Shown here: in pieces, positions 1-10,012 of the stretch | Layout of the letters: each line of letters begins with the position of its first letter | Position numbering within the stretch: the first letter of the stretch is position 1 | NCBI RefSeq assembly: GCF_001186125.1 | Contig: NW_014039428.1 | Span: forward strand, 1-21,989 | DNA: 21,989 nt | Direction of reading: 5' to 3' | From: Sphaeroforma arctica JP610 | Taxonomy: Eukaryota; Opisthokonta; Ichthyosporea; Ichthyophonida | Notes under the pieces: model-generated | Seen by the model: the letters and a program-made list of their open reading frames with translations, nothing else | Told to the model about the DNA's origin: nothing | Database searches by the model: none | Program-made: the position numbers and the translations under genes

Positions 1-343
1 ACCTACACATACACGCACATACCTATATTCATTAATATGTACGAACTTAACCGCATAGATTCAAAGATGTATATGTTCATATACTATGTAATACATCGAC
101 GAAGACCAAGGGATCGATATAAAAGCTGAACTTGTGCCGATTTACAGTTGTTACTACTATCCTTGAACATATGGCTCGAGAGAATGTGAGACAAACAACC
201 GCTTACAGATGCGCACAAGCCAAGTTGTGCTCGGAGATAAGATATGTGGCTGTCAAACACGAAATGCATGACAAAGCCATGCAATGTTGGATTATTAAAC
301 AAAAATATCATACAGGCAATTCATCTGTTTCTACTTAGAATAC
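1..343 (-). other. TSR3 intron 1 (partial)
   Basis: This is AT-rich sequence with no Tsr3-like continuation in any frame. Short open frames here show no conserved motif and are taken as chance. The segment starts on the minus strand with a GTATTC donor and has no convincing acceptor inside the window. Confidence 0.55.
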
Positions 344-666
344 CTGTCCGCAGGCGATACGGTTGCCACACCCACCGGACTCATAACAAGTCCATGGAAT
401 CTCTGCGTAAGTTTCAACTCGTGGACAACTCCCATCTTCGCCAATCGTCTCCCACTACACCTCTTTGGGTCGCACTGATTGAAATCCCACATAGCCAACC
501 CACAGGGAAACTCCGAGGCAGCATCGTATTCAACCTCAAACGCCCCGTTTTCACGCCTTTCAGCATCCTCATATTCCCGCACACCACCTTTGTGCTTGTT
601 ACTATCATGATCACGACGTGTAGCACTGGTACTACTGCCGTTTCGGCGACCACTGCTTTTGACCAT
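344..666 (-). CDS. TSR3: TSR3, 18S rRNA aminocarboxypropyltransferase, exon 1 (partial gene)
   Basis: Tsr3 adds the acp group of the hypermodified m1acp3-pseudouridine of 18S rRNA late in small-subunit maturation, mostly in the cytoplasm. The exon encodes about 108 residues. Residues 1-50 are polar and basic, as in other Tsr3 N-termini. Residues 54-108 match the family N-terminal block by memory: [20 protein letters not shown] (54-73), LAKMGV, and LVMSPVG followed by SPADR (human: LAMW..HCDPRRC.GRKLA, LVLSPVG, SPADR). The ATG is at 666-664. The exon ends at 344 before a good donor (GCGGACAG then GTATTC, intron starting at 343), leaving two bases of the next codon. I found no second exon down to position 1, so intron 1 is at least 343 bp and the catalytic remainder lies left of the window. 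The gene is divergent from WDR75. Confidence 0.88.
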
Positions 667-1267
667 ACCTGCGTTGTGTATTATTGACTTCTGAGCGTGC
701 GGTGTAATTCAGTGCTTATGTATTTATGATGCATTTTACCCCCAGATGTAAATACTATGATACAGAAATTAGAATACAGCTTCGAGAGAATAATGTAAAT
801 TTCGATGACGGTCCGACTCGAGCTATATAAAAAACGGTCGGAAATACTTAGACTAAATTTGTAATAAAATCGAATTTGTATTTAAATATCAGAGAACGGA
901 AGTTTAATACATCAAAACATGGATCGCAATTGTATTTGCGACATGTCAAATCGGAAATCAAAAGCCTCTCGACTGATGGATGTGATAATTTAACCACATG
1001 GTAGTCCCCGTGACCCTCCTCATCTCCCGCGCTCACCAAGTTCTACCTGGAGCCAAATCTCAGCTTATCATCTCAGCAGGTATTCAGAAGCGTATATGTA
1101 GTGATACATCTTATACAGCTTTTCCAACAAAATTTGAATATCACGCATAAAGCGGAGTTGAGCTTATAGTTGACGGTTGGGCATAAAGTATCTTCTGTCA
1201 CATAGGTAGCAATTAAAGCATACAGTAGCATATATATCGCACCGCACGTGCGCCCTTAGCTTGCATC
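667..1267. promoter_or_regulatory. Shared upstream region of the divergent TSR3 and WDR75 genes
   Basis: The 601-bp spacer separates the two start codons and has no credible ORF. Visible candidate elements are a TATA-like TATATAAAA at 824-832 (plus orientation), a palindromic E-box GCACGTGC at 1244-1251, and an AT-rich CATATATATCG just before it, 15-40 bp upstream of the WDR75 ATG. The roles of these elements are inference; no transcription start is known. Confidence 0.4.
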
Positions 1268-2074
1268 ATGCCTGGCGAAACAAAAAGCGGAACTGTGGCC
1301 AATGCCAAAAAACAAGTCGAGGAAACAGTTGTATCACCTGATATGGCTGGGACTAAGTATGCCAACGAACCGAACAATCTGTCGGATGCACACGCTGTTA
1401 CCGCTGGAGGCAATCTGACAGCGAGTGCGCCTGTCATGACACCGGACTCCAAGTAAGCACATCGGGTGCATTATCGTCTGTGTGCCAATGCACGTACACA
1501 ACTGATGGAGTTAGTTACTTGTAAACTGTTGCACTTTTTTTGTACGAAGACAAATCAATGTTTCAGACACACACATACGCACAAGAACAAACACACGCAT
1601 AAGCACACACACATACAAAACACACACACATACAAAACACACGCATATATATATTATATATATATATATATATGCAGACAAACACACACACACGTACACG
1701 TACACGTACACACGTATATATATATATGTATATATGTATATATATATATATATGTATATATAAATATATGTATATATATATATGTATGTATATATATATG
1801 CATATACATTCCTCCCCCCACTCAACACGCACAGACACACGCACATATATATGTATAATTCAAATATATATATAAATATATATATGAAATATATATAAAT
1901 TAATTATATATATGAAATATATATCGATTAATTATATATATATTTATATATGAAATATATATATATCAATTAGTTATATATATATATGTATATGAAATAT
2001 ATATATCAATTAGTTATTTACATATATATATGTATATATAATTCATATATATATGGATATGTATTATTTATATA

Positions 2075-2107
<33 letters not shown>

Positions 2108-5100
2108 ATACATATATAATATATATATGTGTGTGTGCATATATATATATTTATGTATATATGTATATGTACGTATATATATATGCGTGTGTGTGTCACA
2201 CACATACACACAAAAAGAGACCCGCGCACATACGAAACACATACACTGACACACATGTTTATATATATATATATATATATATGTACATATATTATTTGAA
2301 CGGATATATACATACATGTGTCACACACACACATACACACAAAGACCCACGAACATGCGAAACACATACACTGACACACATGTTTATATATATATATATA
2401 TAATCCACACACACGCACACAAGCACACAAAAAACAGACACGCACATACACAGACATATATATATATATATATATATTATGTGTATACATCCATAAATTC
2501 ATAAATTTATAGAGATGTATACACACACCGACACGCACATATATATATATATATGTGCAATGTACATATATGTATATATATATATATATACATATACAAA
2601 CATATGTATACCTATAATAAAATGTAGGTATATATATACGCACACACACATATGTATACGTATACGCATACCCACATATAAATATATATATATATGTATG
2701 TATCATACACACACTCACACGCGTATATGTATATATATATAAGGATGATTATATCATAGATGAAGCATGCAATTTTAAGTTCAAGGCGTGTCATATACGG
2801 TAGCGCTGCCGGTTTACTTGCGCATTCAACATGCTATTGTAGTTGTGCCTACATCCGCATATCAAATTGACACAAGAATACACACCGACGAGCTTATTCA
2901 GTATGCCAATCAATGCAAAACTGCACTATGTGCAATGCCCGCTGCTCGACAATGTTCCGAACTAACCGAATGAGCCACATTCCATCCTTTATGGCAGGTA
3001 CTTTCTGTGTGGCGCTGACAACAAAGTACACGTGTATAGTGTCATCACTGGTCTGCGTGTGCACACACTCACGGGTCACAACGACACTGTCACAGCCATT
3101 TCTATATCACCCGAGAATCCTCTGCAAGCATACACATGCTCATTAGACGGAGATGTACGTGTGTGGGACTATCTTGACGCAGTCTGTCTCAAGGTGTATT
3201 GTGTGGGTTTGCCATTGATCAAGATGCTTATGACTGCTCAGGCGATGAGTGAGAAGCGTGCACTGTACGTGATAGCACGGCCGAGCAAGTTCGAGATGAA
3301 GACCTATCGACAGTCAAAGAAAGCCCCTGTGATTGTCGGGAAAGCTGACGGCGACGATGCCATGGATATCGATACAACAGAGCAAGAGGAAACAAGTGAG
3401 AGCAAACTGGTAGAAGATGGAGGGGCAAGCAAGGATGGGGAGAAGGAAAAGGAAATAATGGAGACACCGGAGCAAGAGGAAACAAGTGAGAGCAAACCGG
3501 TAGAGGGGGGAGAGACAAGCAAAGATGAGAAGAAGGAAGAAGAAATCACGGAGGCAACAGAGCAAGAGGAAACAAGTGAGAGCAAACCGGTAGTGGATGG
3601 AGGGAAAATCAACGCTGGGAAGAAGGGAAAGAAAGTAACGAAGCCCGGGCTAAGAATATTCGAAGTGTATCTGGATGCGAAGTTCGACACCAGTACCAAG
3701 AACAAATTCAACAAGAAAATCACTGTCGGTGGTGTTCGTAAGGAGAAAGTACACACAAGGCTCGTAATTTACACGAGCTCCATCCGAGACTGGACATTCT
3801 CACACGACGGTAAGTACCTGGCGTTGGTCTCTAAAACGTCGCTAATTGTGATTGATCTACCCAAGAAGCACCGTACCAAGTTCGAGGGCAGAGCCCGGTT
3901 CTCGACTGTGCGGTTCCACCCAGATGGCGATATCATGGCCACAGGCGATGAACAGGGCCGGGTGACCCTGTGGTACTCGTTTAGAGAAGTTCTCGCCAAA
4001 GAGCAGAAGAAAGTGCATACATCAGAATGTATCACGAGCACACTGCACTGGCACGCGCACGCGGTTAGTTCCATAGCGTTCACGAGTGATGGCGCGTACC
4101 TTCTGTCTGGTGGGGTGGAGGCGGTGCTGGTCATCTGGTCGTTGTCAGATTCCAGTAAGCAGGTATGTCCCATGTATGCAGATCGATTTTTTAGCTTTAC
4201 TTTGCGCTCGAGTGGTTATAAATCTGATCGCATACCACATTATGCGTCTCATTAGTCGTGTTGTTGTTGTTTTAATTGTTTGCTCGTGAATTCTACAGTT
4301 TTTGCCTCGTCTGGGGGCCCCCATCCGCTCGGTGAGTATCAGTGCTAATGAAGAGATGTACCTAGTGGGCTATGTCACGAATACAATCCACATTGTATCT
4401 GTATCTTCGCTCAAAATACTGAAAGAAGTACGAGGACTGGTGCTGCGACCGCCCGCAGTGGTTCACAGGTATAGTGGTATTCTTTCTTTGGACTGGATTT
4501 CTAGCGTAGATATACAATTCAGAATGCAGGTGGACTTTGTGGTGGCATATGTACCCTTGTCGAAGAAAATCAGTTGTCATGTAGTTATCAACTACTACCC
4601 ATTCAAGAACACATCGATTCGATCCACACAGACACCACAACTACGGCCTGACAAACAAGAACAACAAGGACACCATCTCCTCATCGAGCACGACGGGTAT
4701 CTCCAGTAAAGTGCGTGCGTGCATACCACTCTCTCTGTCAGTAAACCCCAAGGATAATAGCACTGTGGCGTTCAATCGCTTGCCTGGGAGTGTGCAGTTC
4801 TACGATGTCTTGTCCGACAAGCCTGTGAGTACTATGGGCGTGGTACAGCACATGTACGTGTCTGGAACGCAGTCGGCGCAGATTGACCAACCGCTTACGG
4901 ATGTTCGGCATGTTGCCTATACTTTCAAGGGAGAGGGCTTGGTATGTTTTGAGATTTGTAGTGCTGAGATAAATTCAATCTGTTTGTAAAGCTTGGTTTA
5001 TAGGTCTCTACTGTTGTGATTGACATAGTGTACTTCACATGGATTGGTAATTCTTGTATAAGATTACGTCTCCTACTACCCGAGGCATTTGGCTCCGGGG

Positions 5101-7911
5101 CAGATTTTCATAGTATATCTATTGACCGCCCTGGCAACTTTTTATGTTCTTTTTATCACAGATCACAGTTGAGGGTAAGATCAACGAACCACGACTCAAG
5201 TTTTGGGACTGGGACGATTCCGCACATTCGTTCACGCTCAACACCTTCACAGACACCGCGCACTCAGATGAAGTGTTGAGTGTGGGTGTCGACCCAGCAC
5301 ACAATGTGGCGTGCACAACCTCCTTGGACGGTACAATCAAGCTGTGGGTTATGAACCGTGTGCGTGTGCTGGCTACCACGCCCAAGACAGACGCGCAGGC
5401 CGCAAAGGCAGGCAGCAAGGCGGCTGGTGCGAATGGCACAGAAGAGCAGATACAGTGGTCTAAGAGTAGCACAGCCTCGTACCGAGGTATGACACCATAC
5501 TGCTGCGCCTTCTCCAATGATGGCTCTCTGTTAGCGGTTGGATTTGACCATGTGATCACACTATGGGCTCCCGAGACGAACACCCTGATGCGGTCACTTA
5601 TGCACACAGCCGGACCTTCTCAGCCTATCACGAGTGTGTCGTTTGCCACTATACCGTCCAAAAGCTTGCCGTTGCTGATAGCTGCCACACCCGACTACCT
5701 GTTCGTGTGGAACTTGCTCACTTGTACCGTGTACTGGTCGTACAAGGTGAAGGTCACCCTGCTCACCACAGTGCCCAGGTATGTCAAGACAACTGGCGTG
5801 GTCATGTTGAGCTTTACGACTGAAGTTCAGAACACACTCTGCGTGCTTGGTAACCAATGCTTAGTCATTGTACGATATAATTCAAATTTCATGTAGTGGA
5901 ATACATCTTCATTTCTCCTGTGACAGATTGATGCATCCTGTTGTAGAAAACAGCACGCCTTCATTCATATTTGTAGTCGATTTGATCCTACAACTCAAGT
6001 CACTGCAAAATCCTGAATCTTATCCTCACTCATGGATTGTTAGCGATAGCACTGGTCACACAAGGTTATGTTGGTATCCTCACATATCGTGTGCCATCCT
6101 CACATATCGTGCCCAGTCAAACCTTTGCTTGTAGAATAAAAACAGTACAATTGTTCATCTCATTATCTCTCGATGACTCTACAGGAACAGCGCATACCTT
6201 GGTCCGGCACCTCTCACACAGCACATAATTGCTTTTTGCTCATAGGTTCTCCACCAATAGCTCTGGTCACACCGAGGGGTATTTTGCCATTGTCGCGCGC
6301 TTGCCAGGCTTTGAGGGCCGGTATCCGGAGGTGGTTGTTGAATTCTCCGCGGAATCACCTGTGCCGTTACGTATCTCTCCCGTTCCCAAGCGAGAGAGTG
6401 TCGAGGGACTGGCCTATCTTACCGGTAACCGTGCGAACACCTCGACCAGCGCCTCTAGAAACTCATCCGAGACAGCTAAGTTTGTTAAGAGTGCAAATGC
6501 TAGCCTGGGGTTGGCACATACTACGCCTCCCGCTCTTGCTGTAGCAACCACGTGCGGCATCATACGCATGGTGGGGGGTGATACTGTGAAACATAGCAAG
6601 AGCAAGTCACAGATAGCCAAGGAAGCACATATAGACAATTCGGATGTGTTTGCGGCGGCGAAGCCGGGTGTGAGTGCGAATGCGTACGTAGCTGCATCGG
6701 GAGTACGAGAGAGCAATGGAAGTACGGATACAGGCTTGAAGCCATCCGAGGTGGTCTTCACGGCTCCCAGCCATCTGGTGCCACCATGTACCGCGTTGTA
6801 TGAGTCGTTCATGACGCTGCTGCTTGATAATTCGAGGTTAGTGTGATAGTATTTTTTTATTTCTTAAGAGGTGTGCGAGCAATGTGTAATATTATAGTAG
6901 CGGCGTCTTGCTCATGTGACTTGAATGCCGGGTTAGACGTTTCATGCATTCTGCACTATCCACTTCTCTAATCGTTAGTACTCTGTGCCTGCGCGCGTTT
7001 TCAATGTTTTGGGCGCGAGAAAATTTTATTTGGATGTGAAGTGTACTTGCAGAAAGGGCCACATCATGCTCGACATACCTATTGAGATGTGCCTGGAACG
7101 ATGGTTTATATGTCGTATCGATAGCAGTGTGGATACAACGGAACTGAACAGCGCGTTACATGGGATTCTTTTCTTTTACAAATCTACAATTTTTCTATTG
7201 TCGTATACATGCTATCAGTAAATGCAAACATGCTATCTGCGAACAGAGTTGATCTGTAATGAACTGTATTTATCTTGCTGCCAGTGTATTTGATGCATGT
7301 GGTGTCGAACTGACATTTGTATTTCGGTTCGTACGATCATCATCAGGACGTCGAGTAAAGAAGCAGACGAGAAACTCGTCAGCGAAGATGCGGATATGAT
7401 GGACATTGACATCGATATGACAGCAAGCAAAAATACCAACATGGCCACTATGGAGAGTGGGAGCGCTGATATCTCCAACGGGGATATGGCGGATGAGTAC
7501 TCATATTTGGAAGCTGTATTTGCTACGAATTTGATTAATCCTACATCAGTCCCAGCACAAGAAACTAAGGCAGCAAATGGAGATGCAAATATTACTTCGG
7601 GTTCGTCCAAGAAAAAGAGCTCCAAGAAGTCGAAAAAGAGTGCTAAGTCCAGTGAAAAATCACGCAATACAGACGCACTTGTTCAGACTAATGGGATAGT
7701 GGAGAGCGGGGTGACTGCCGGTGAGGAAAATGCAAAAATTACAAGCCCGAAGAGTCCTAAGAAGGCTTCAAGTAAGAATTCGAGAAAGTCGAGCAAAAAG
7801 AAGAAAGTCGCACCTTCGTTCACGCCGAATAGTGAAATTACTACCACGACGAGTGCACAGGTGACACCTGCACCGTCAAAACATAGCAAAAAGGTGTGTT
7901 GCGTGATTTAG
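1268..7911 (+). CDS. WDR75: WDR75/UTP17, WD40 protein of the SSU processome (spliced)
   Basis: WDR75 (yeast Utp17/Nan1) is a nucleolar t-UTP/U3 snoRNP WD40 protein needed for pre-rRNA transcription and early 18S processing. Proposed coding exons: 1268-1452, 2998-4162, 4299-4468, 4632-4941, 5162-5778, 6246-6836, 7347-7911. All introns are GT-AG, phases agree at every junction, and the total is 1200 codons plus stop. Junction residues rebuild family motifs: [18 protein letters not shown] matches human ADSKYIFCVSGDFVKVYS, and exon 3 opens with FLPRLGAPI like human FLPRLGATI. Other landmarks are [14 protein letters not shown] (first repeat), [13 protein letters not shown] with [37 protein letters not shown], and [12 protein letters not shown]. 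The protein is longer than the human one (about 830 aa) because of an acidic repeat insert, an Asn/Ser-rich linker in exon 4, and a Lys/Ser-rich C-terminus. The true 3' end is uncertain because a GTGTGT donor-like site sits at 7894. Confidence 0.88.
1453..2997 (+). other. WDR75 intron 1, largely microsatellite
   Basis: The intron runs from GTAAGC at 1453 to ATGGCAG at 2997. It interrupts the Lys codon AA|G, and joining it restores PDSKYFLC, the conserved start of the WD40 region. At 1545 bp it is by far the largest intron of the gene, and most of it is CA/TA repeat. Confidence 0.8.
1563..2745. repeat. Compound CA/CACA(T)/TA microsatellite tract
   Basis: About 1.2 kb of alternating (CA)n, (TA)n, (GT)n and TATG runs. 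The long open frames in it encode only Thr/His/Tyr/Ile or Cys/Val alternations and are artefacts. Inside it is a longer unit of about 125 bp. The block GTGTCACACAC...ACACATACACTGACACACATGTTTATATA recurs near 2193-2270 and 2318-2392 with few differences. Confidence 0.9.
3381..3645 (+). repeat. Three 90-bp in-frame tandem repeats in WDR75 exon 2
   Basis: Units start at 3381, 3471 and 3561, exactly 90 bp (30 codons) apart. Each encodes the core EQEETSESK followed by an acidic/basic region with Gly-Gly and Lys-rich ends. The insert lies between the first WD repeats and the segment starting [10 protein letters not shown], so it is probably a disordered loop on the propeller surface. High identity between units implies recent expansion. 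Confidence 0.9.
5779..6245 (+). other. WDR75 intron 5 with a possible cassette exon and a decayed exon duplicate
   Basis: Joining 5778 to 6246 (AG|G, Arg) keeps phase and aligns well with the family, so I treat the whole interval as intron. A 138-bp segment, 5927-6064, has acceptor and donor sites in matching phase (46 codons, includes [12 protein letters not shown]) and could be an optional exon. Just inside its right end, about 6043-6090, the DNA resembles the start of the next exon (GATAGCACTGGTCACAC versus AATAGCTCTGGTCACAC). A 16-bp block, ATCCTCACATATCGTG, is repeated at 6076 and 6096. Confidence 0.5.
7347..7911 (+). other. WDR75 last exon: acidic stretch then Lys/Ser-rich tail
   Basis: The exon follows CATCATCAG at 7346. 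It begins [20 protein letters not shown], comparable to the acidic stretch in human WDR75 (SAKEIPEDVDMEEE), then gives several clusters such as [20 protein letters not shown], typical of nucleolar localisation signals. The reading frame ends with [11 protein letters not shown] and a TAG at 7909. The clear FRKIDYSWI-type end of vertebrate WDR75 is absent. Either this lineage has a different tail, or splicing at the GTGTGT donor-like site at 7894 adds an exon I could not find. Confidence 0.7.
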
Positions 7912-8825
7912 GATCAATTGAGAGAGGGTGTCCATGAAGATGTTTTGCAGTGAAATAGTATACTATGTCCAGGTTTGCGTAAAGAGTTGTTTTTAGCCAA
8001 TCGTGAGTTACACGTCAGGTTTCTGGATGCATTGTGGACGACAAAATTTCTGTTTTATTTCAAGGATCCCTGTTCTCTGTTCTCTGCGCGTGTGTTTACC
8101 GCAGGAGGTATAAACTGTTAGCACAAATTCGCAAGCCCGCTGAGATAGCATACTGTCCACTGTATTGCAATGTCACGATCACGAAATCTCTTTGTTGAAT
8201 TGCCTTGTATACGCTTTGCATACTCTCATCCAGCTTGTATCTTCAATTCATGTGCGATTTTTGAATTTTACTTAATTTGTCGGACCTCGATTTATGAGCT
8301 CACCATATATCATTCAATGTCTCTGTCTCATTTCACGTCAGTCGTCGAACAAGAAAAGAAAGGCCCCCACTTCTGTGTGATGATAAACGGCAATCATTGC
8401 TATTACGAAACCTAATTTAGGGCCTGTTTCGTCGCTCTGCGGAAAACGGCTATACCTGTAAATAAATTTCCAGAGCACTTAGATATTTTTTTAAAGAAAG
8501 TAAACAACAGAATTCTTGATCGGCTGAGATCACTATTGTATCGCTTGAGCAGAGTGCTTGGTTACATACGTACCTTGTGCTCATTTTGTAGAATGCCTTA
8601 GTAGGCAGAAACGTTGAGGACCAATTAAATACTTGACGTTCTATTAGCATCTATCCACTCTAGATCACTATGTATTTCGTACGCGATATGCATCCCGCGT
8701 ATTCACTATTCCGCGCATAGCTTTCCATGTTGCCGTGTATCTATTAATCTTAATACCTCTATCCCTGGACTCCTGAAGTCTATTTCTCTTATTTGATTTA
8801 AACGGTGAACCTCATATCGTTATAA
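7912..8825. other. Intergenic/3' flank, no gene seen
   Basis: AT-rich sequence downstream of WDR75. Short open frames near 8170-8415 and 8450-8650 have no recognisable motif. An AATAAA at 8461-8466 could be a polyadenylation signal but is about 550 bp past the stop, so the link is weak. Confidence 0.5.
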
Positions 8826-9055
8826 GTTGCAACTCAAGTGAATAATTCGTTAAACGTTGAAAATCACACGTATACTTTCAATTCATTGTCCCGTTTATAT
8901 TAGCGGGGCCAAATTATAGGATTTTTGTCCTGACATTAAATTTTGGGACCAAAATCTATAGAATAGGTGCACTATTCAAGTCACAATATACAGGTCAATT
9001 ATACCAAAATACGTTGCAACGCTGAGGAATAATCCGTTAAACGTTATAAAGTCAA
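8826..9055. repeat. Pair of ~42-bp imperfect direct repeats
   Basis: GTTGCAAC...GAATAATTCGTTAAACGTT at 8826-8866 recurs as GTTGCAAC...GAATAATCCGTTAAACGTT at 9013-9055, 187 bp apart. Each contains the palindrome AACGTT. The origin is unknown; they could be the flanks or internal repeats of a short unidentified element. Confidence 0.7.
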
Positions 9056-9094
9056 CTTTTATATATATGAGGCTAAACGTCGTGACTTAGGTTA

Positions 9095-9295
9095 ACATCT
9101 ACTCAGTCTACTGAGTCTACTCTACCGTGTTTGTGACTTTGTGTGGCAGGATTGAGGATTCACTACATGAGTTGACTCTTGCGCTCCGACACTGTGAGTC
9201 TGTGACAGTATTGTGATACTCTGACTGCTCTCTCTACTAGACTCTAGCTCTCTATAACACTCACTCTACTAGAGAGTAGAGAGTAGAGTCCTAGA
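9095..9295. repeat. CTCTA/GAGTC low-complexity stretch with dyads
   Basis: Degenerate runs of AGTCTACTGAGTCTACTCTAC and CTCTACTAGA types. A small hairpin (CTCTACT, loop AGAG, AGTAGAG) lies at 9264-9281. No coding sense was seen. Confidence 0.5.
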
Positions 9296-9508
9296 GAAGA
9301 CCGTTGGAAAGATATAGATTTTAGGGCCAAACTGGCAAACGCGCAACAAAAAAACATGACCCTCTCAGAGAAGATATAAAATAATATGCCTGATCAATGA
9401 TCGGACTATTGTCCCATGACCCATGGCCAAGCAACAACAAAAACAACACATAAGTATGTACTATAAAAATTTAAAAAGAATGTGTTGTGTGGTAGGACCT
9501 TAGTCGGA

Positions 9509-9620
9509 TGTCCATCCGGTGTGAGGATGAACAATGATCTTTTAGTCGAATGTCCATCCGGTGTGAGGATGGACAATAGAAAACTAGGAATGTCCATCCG
9601 GTGTGTAGATGGATGATGGA
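9509..9620. repeat. Three tandem hairpin units (TGTCCATCC ... GGATGGACA)
   Basis: Units start at 9509, 9551 and 9591. The middle one is a perfect 9-bp stem, TGTCCATCC / GGATGGACA, around the loop GGTGTGA. The first and third are close variants. Spacing is 42 and 40 bp. Confidence 0.85.
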
Positions 9621-10012
9621 CGTTTGGCCCTGTCCCGAAGGAACAGGACCAGACAGGGAAGGTTTAGACACAACCACTCGCACGGGCTGTGTGGGTTGGA
9701 TAGTTATAGTGGAGTAGTGGATGAGGAGGATATATTAGTGAGAGACATAGGATGTGAGGTTGTCTTTCGATAACTAGGTCTCTGGGAACTGCGTATCTCG
9801 AGACAGTCGCCTTATTACCCAAGTTATGAAAGCTAGCCACTACTACAATCAAGCGAGAGGACGTAGACCTAGATATCGGTTAACTACGTACCCAGTACTT
9901 ACCATAGTATTTACCATAAAATATTTTAGTTTCAGTTTTCGATTGCTAGTGCTGGTTGTACTTATTTAGATCTCGATTGTTGATTGTAAGTAGTTCAGGC
10001 GGATAAGAAGGT
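9621..10012. other. Unassigned non-coding stretch
   Basis: Between the hairpin array and the first coding-like fragment I see no gene. One weak inverted repeat, CCTGTCC/GGAACAGG, lies near 9630-9650, and short duplications such as ACCATAGTATTTACCAT occur near 9900. Confidence 0.4.

Noticed and set aside
244-687. 147-codon plus-strand frame opposite TSR3
   Set aside because: The minus strand carries the conserved TSR3 block. The plus frame is its antisense shadow with no motif.
1466-2794. Several long open frames on both strands in the TA/CA tract
   Set aside because: They translate to alternating Tyr/Ile, Thr/His or Cys/Val from simple repeats and have no protein character. The tract is intronic.
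3228-3756. Minus-strand frames opposite WDR75 exon 2 with Ser/Leu/Phe repeats
   Set aside because: They mirror the acidic tandem repeat of the host exon and show no independent homology.
5004-5080. Possible extra WDR75 exon after TTTATAG near 5003
   Set aside because: Joining 4941 directly to 5162 gives [20 protein letters not shown], which aligns with the family better and in phase. The extra stretch has no counterpart.
9509-9620. CRISPR-like repeat array
   Set aside because: There are only three units, no unique spacers of constant length, and the context is eukaryotic. It is a hairpin minisatellite.
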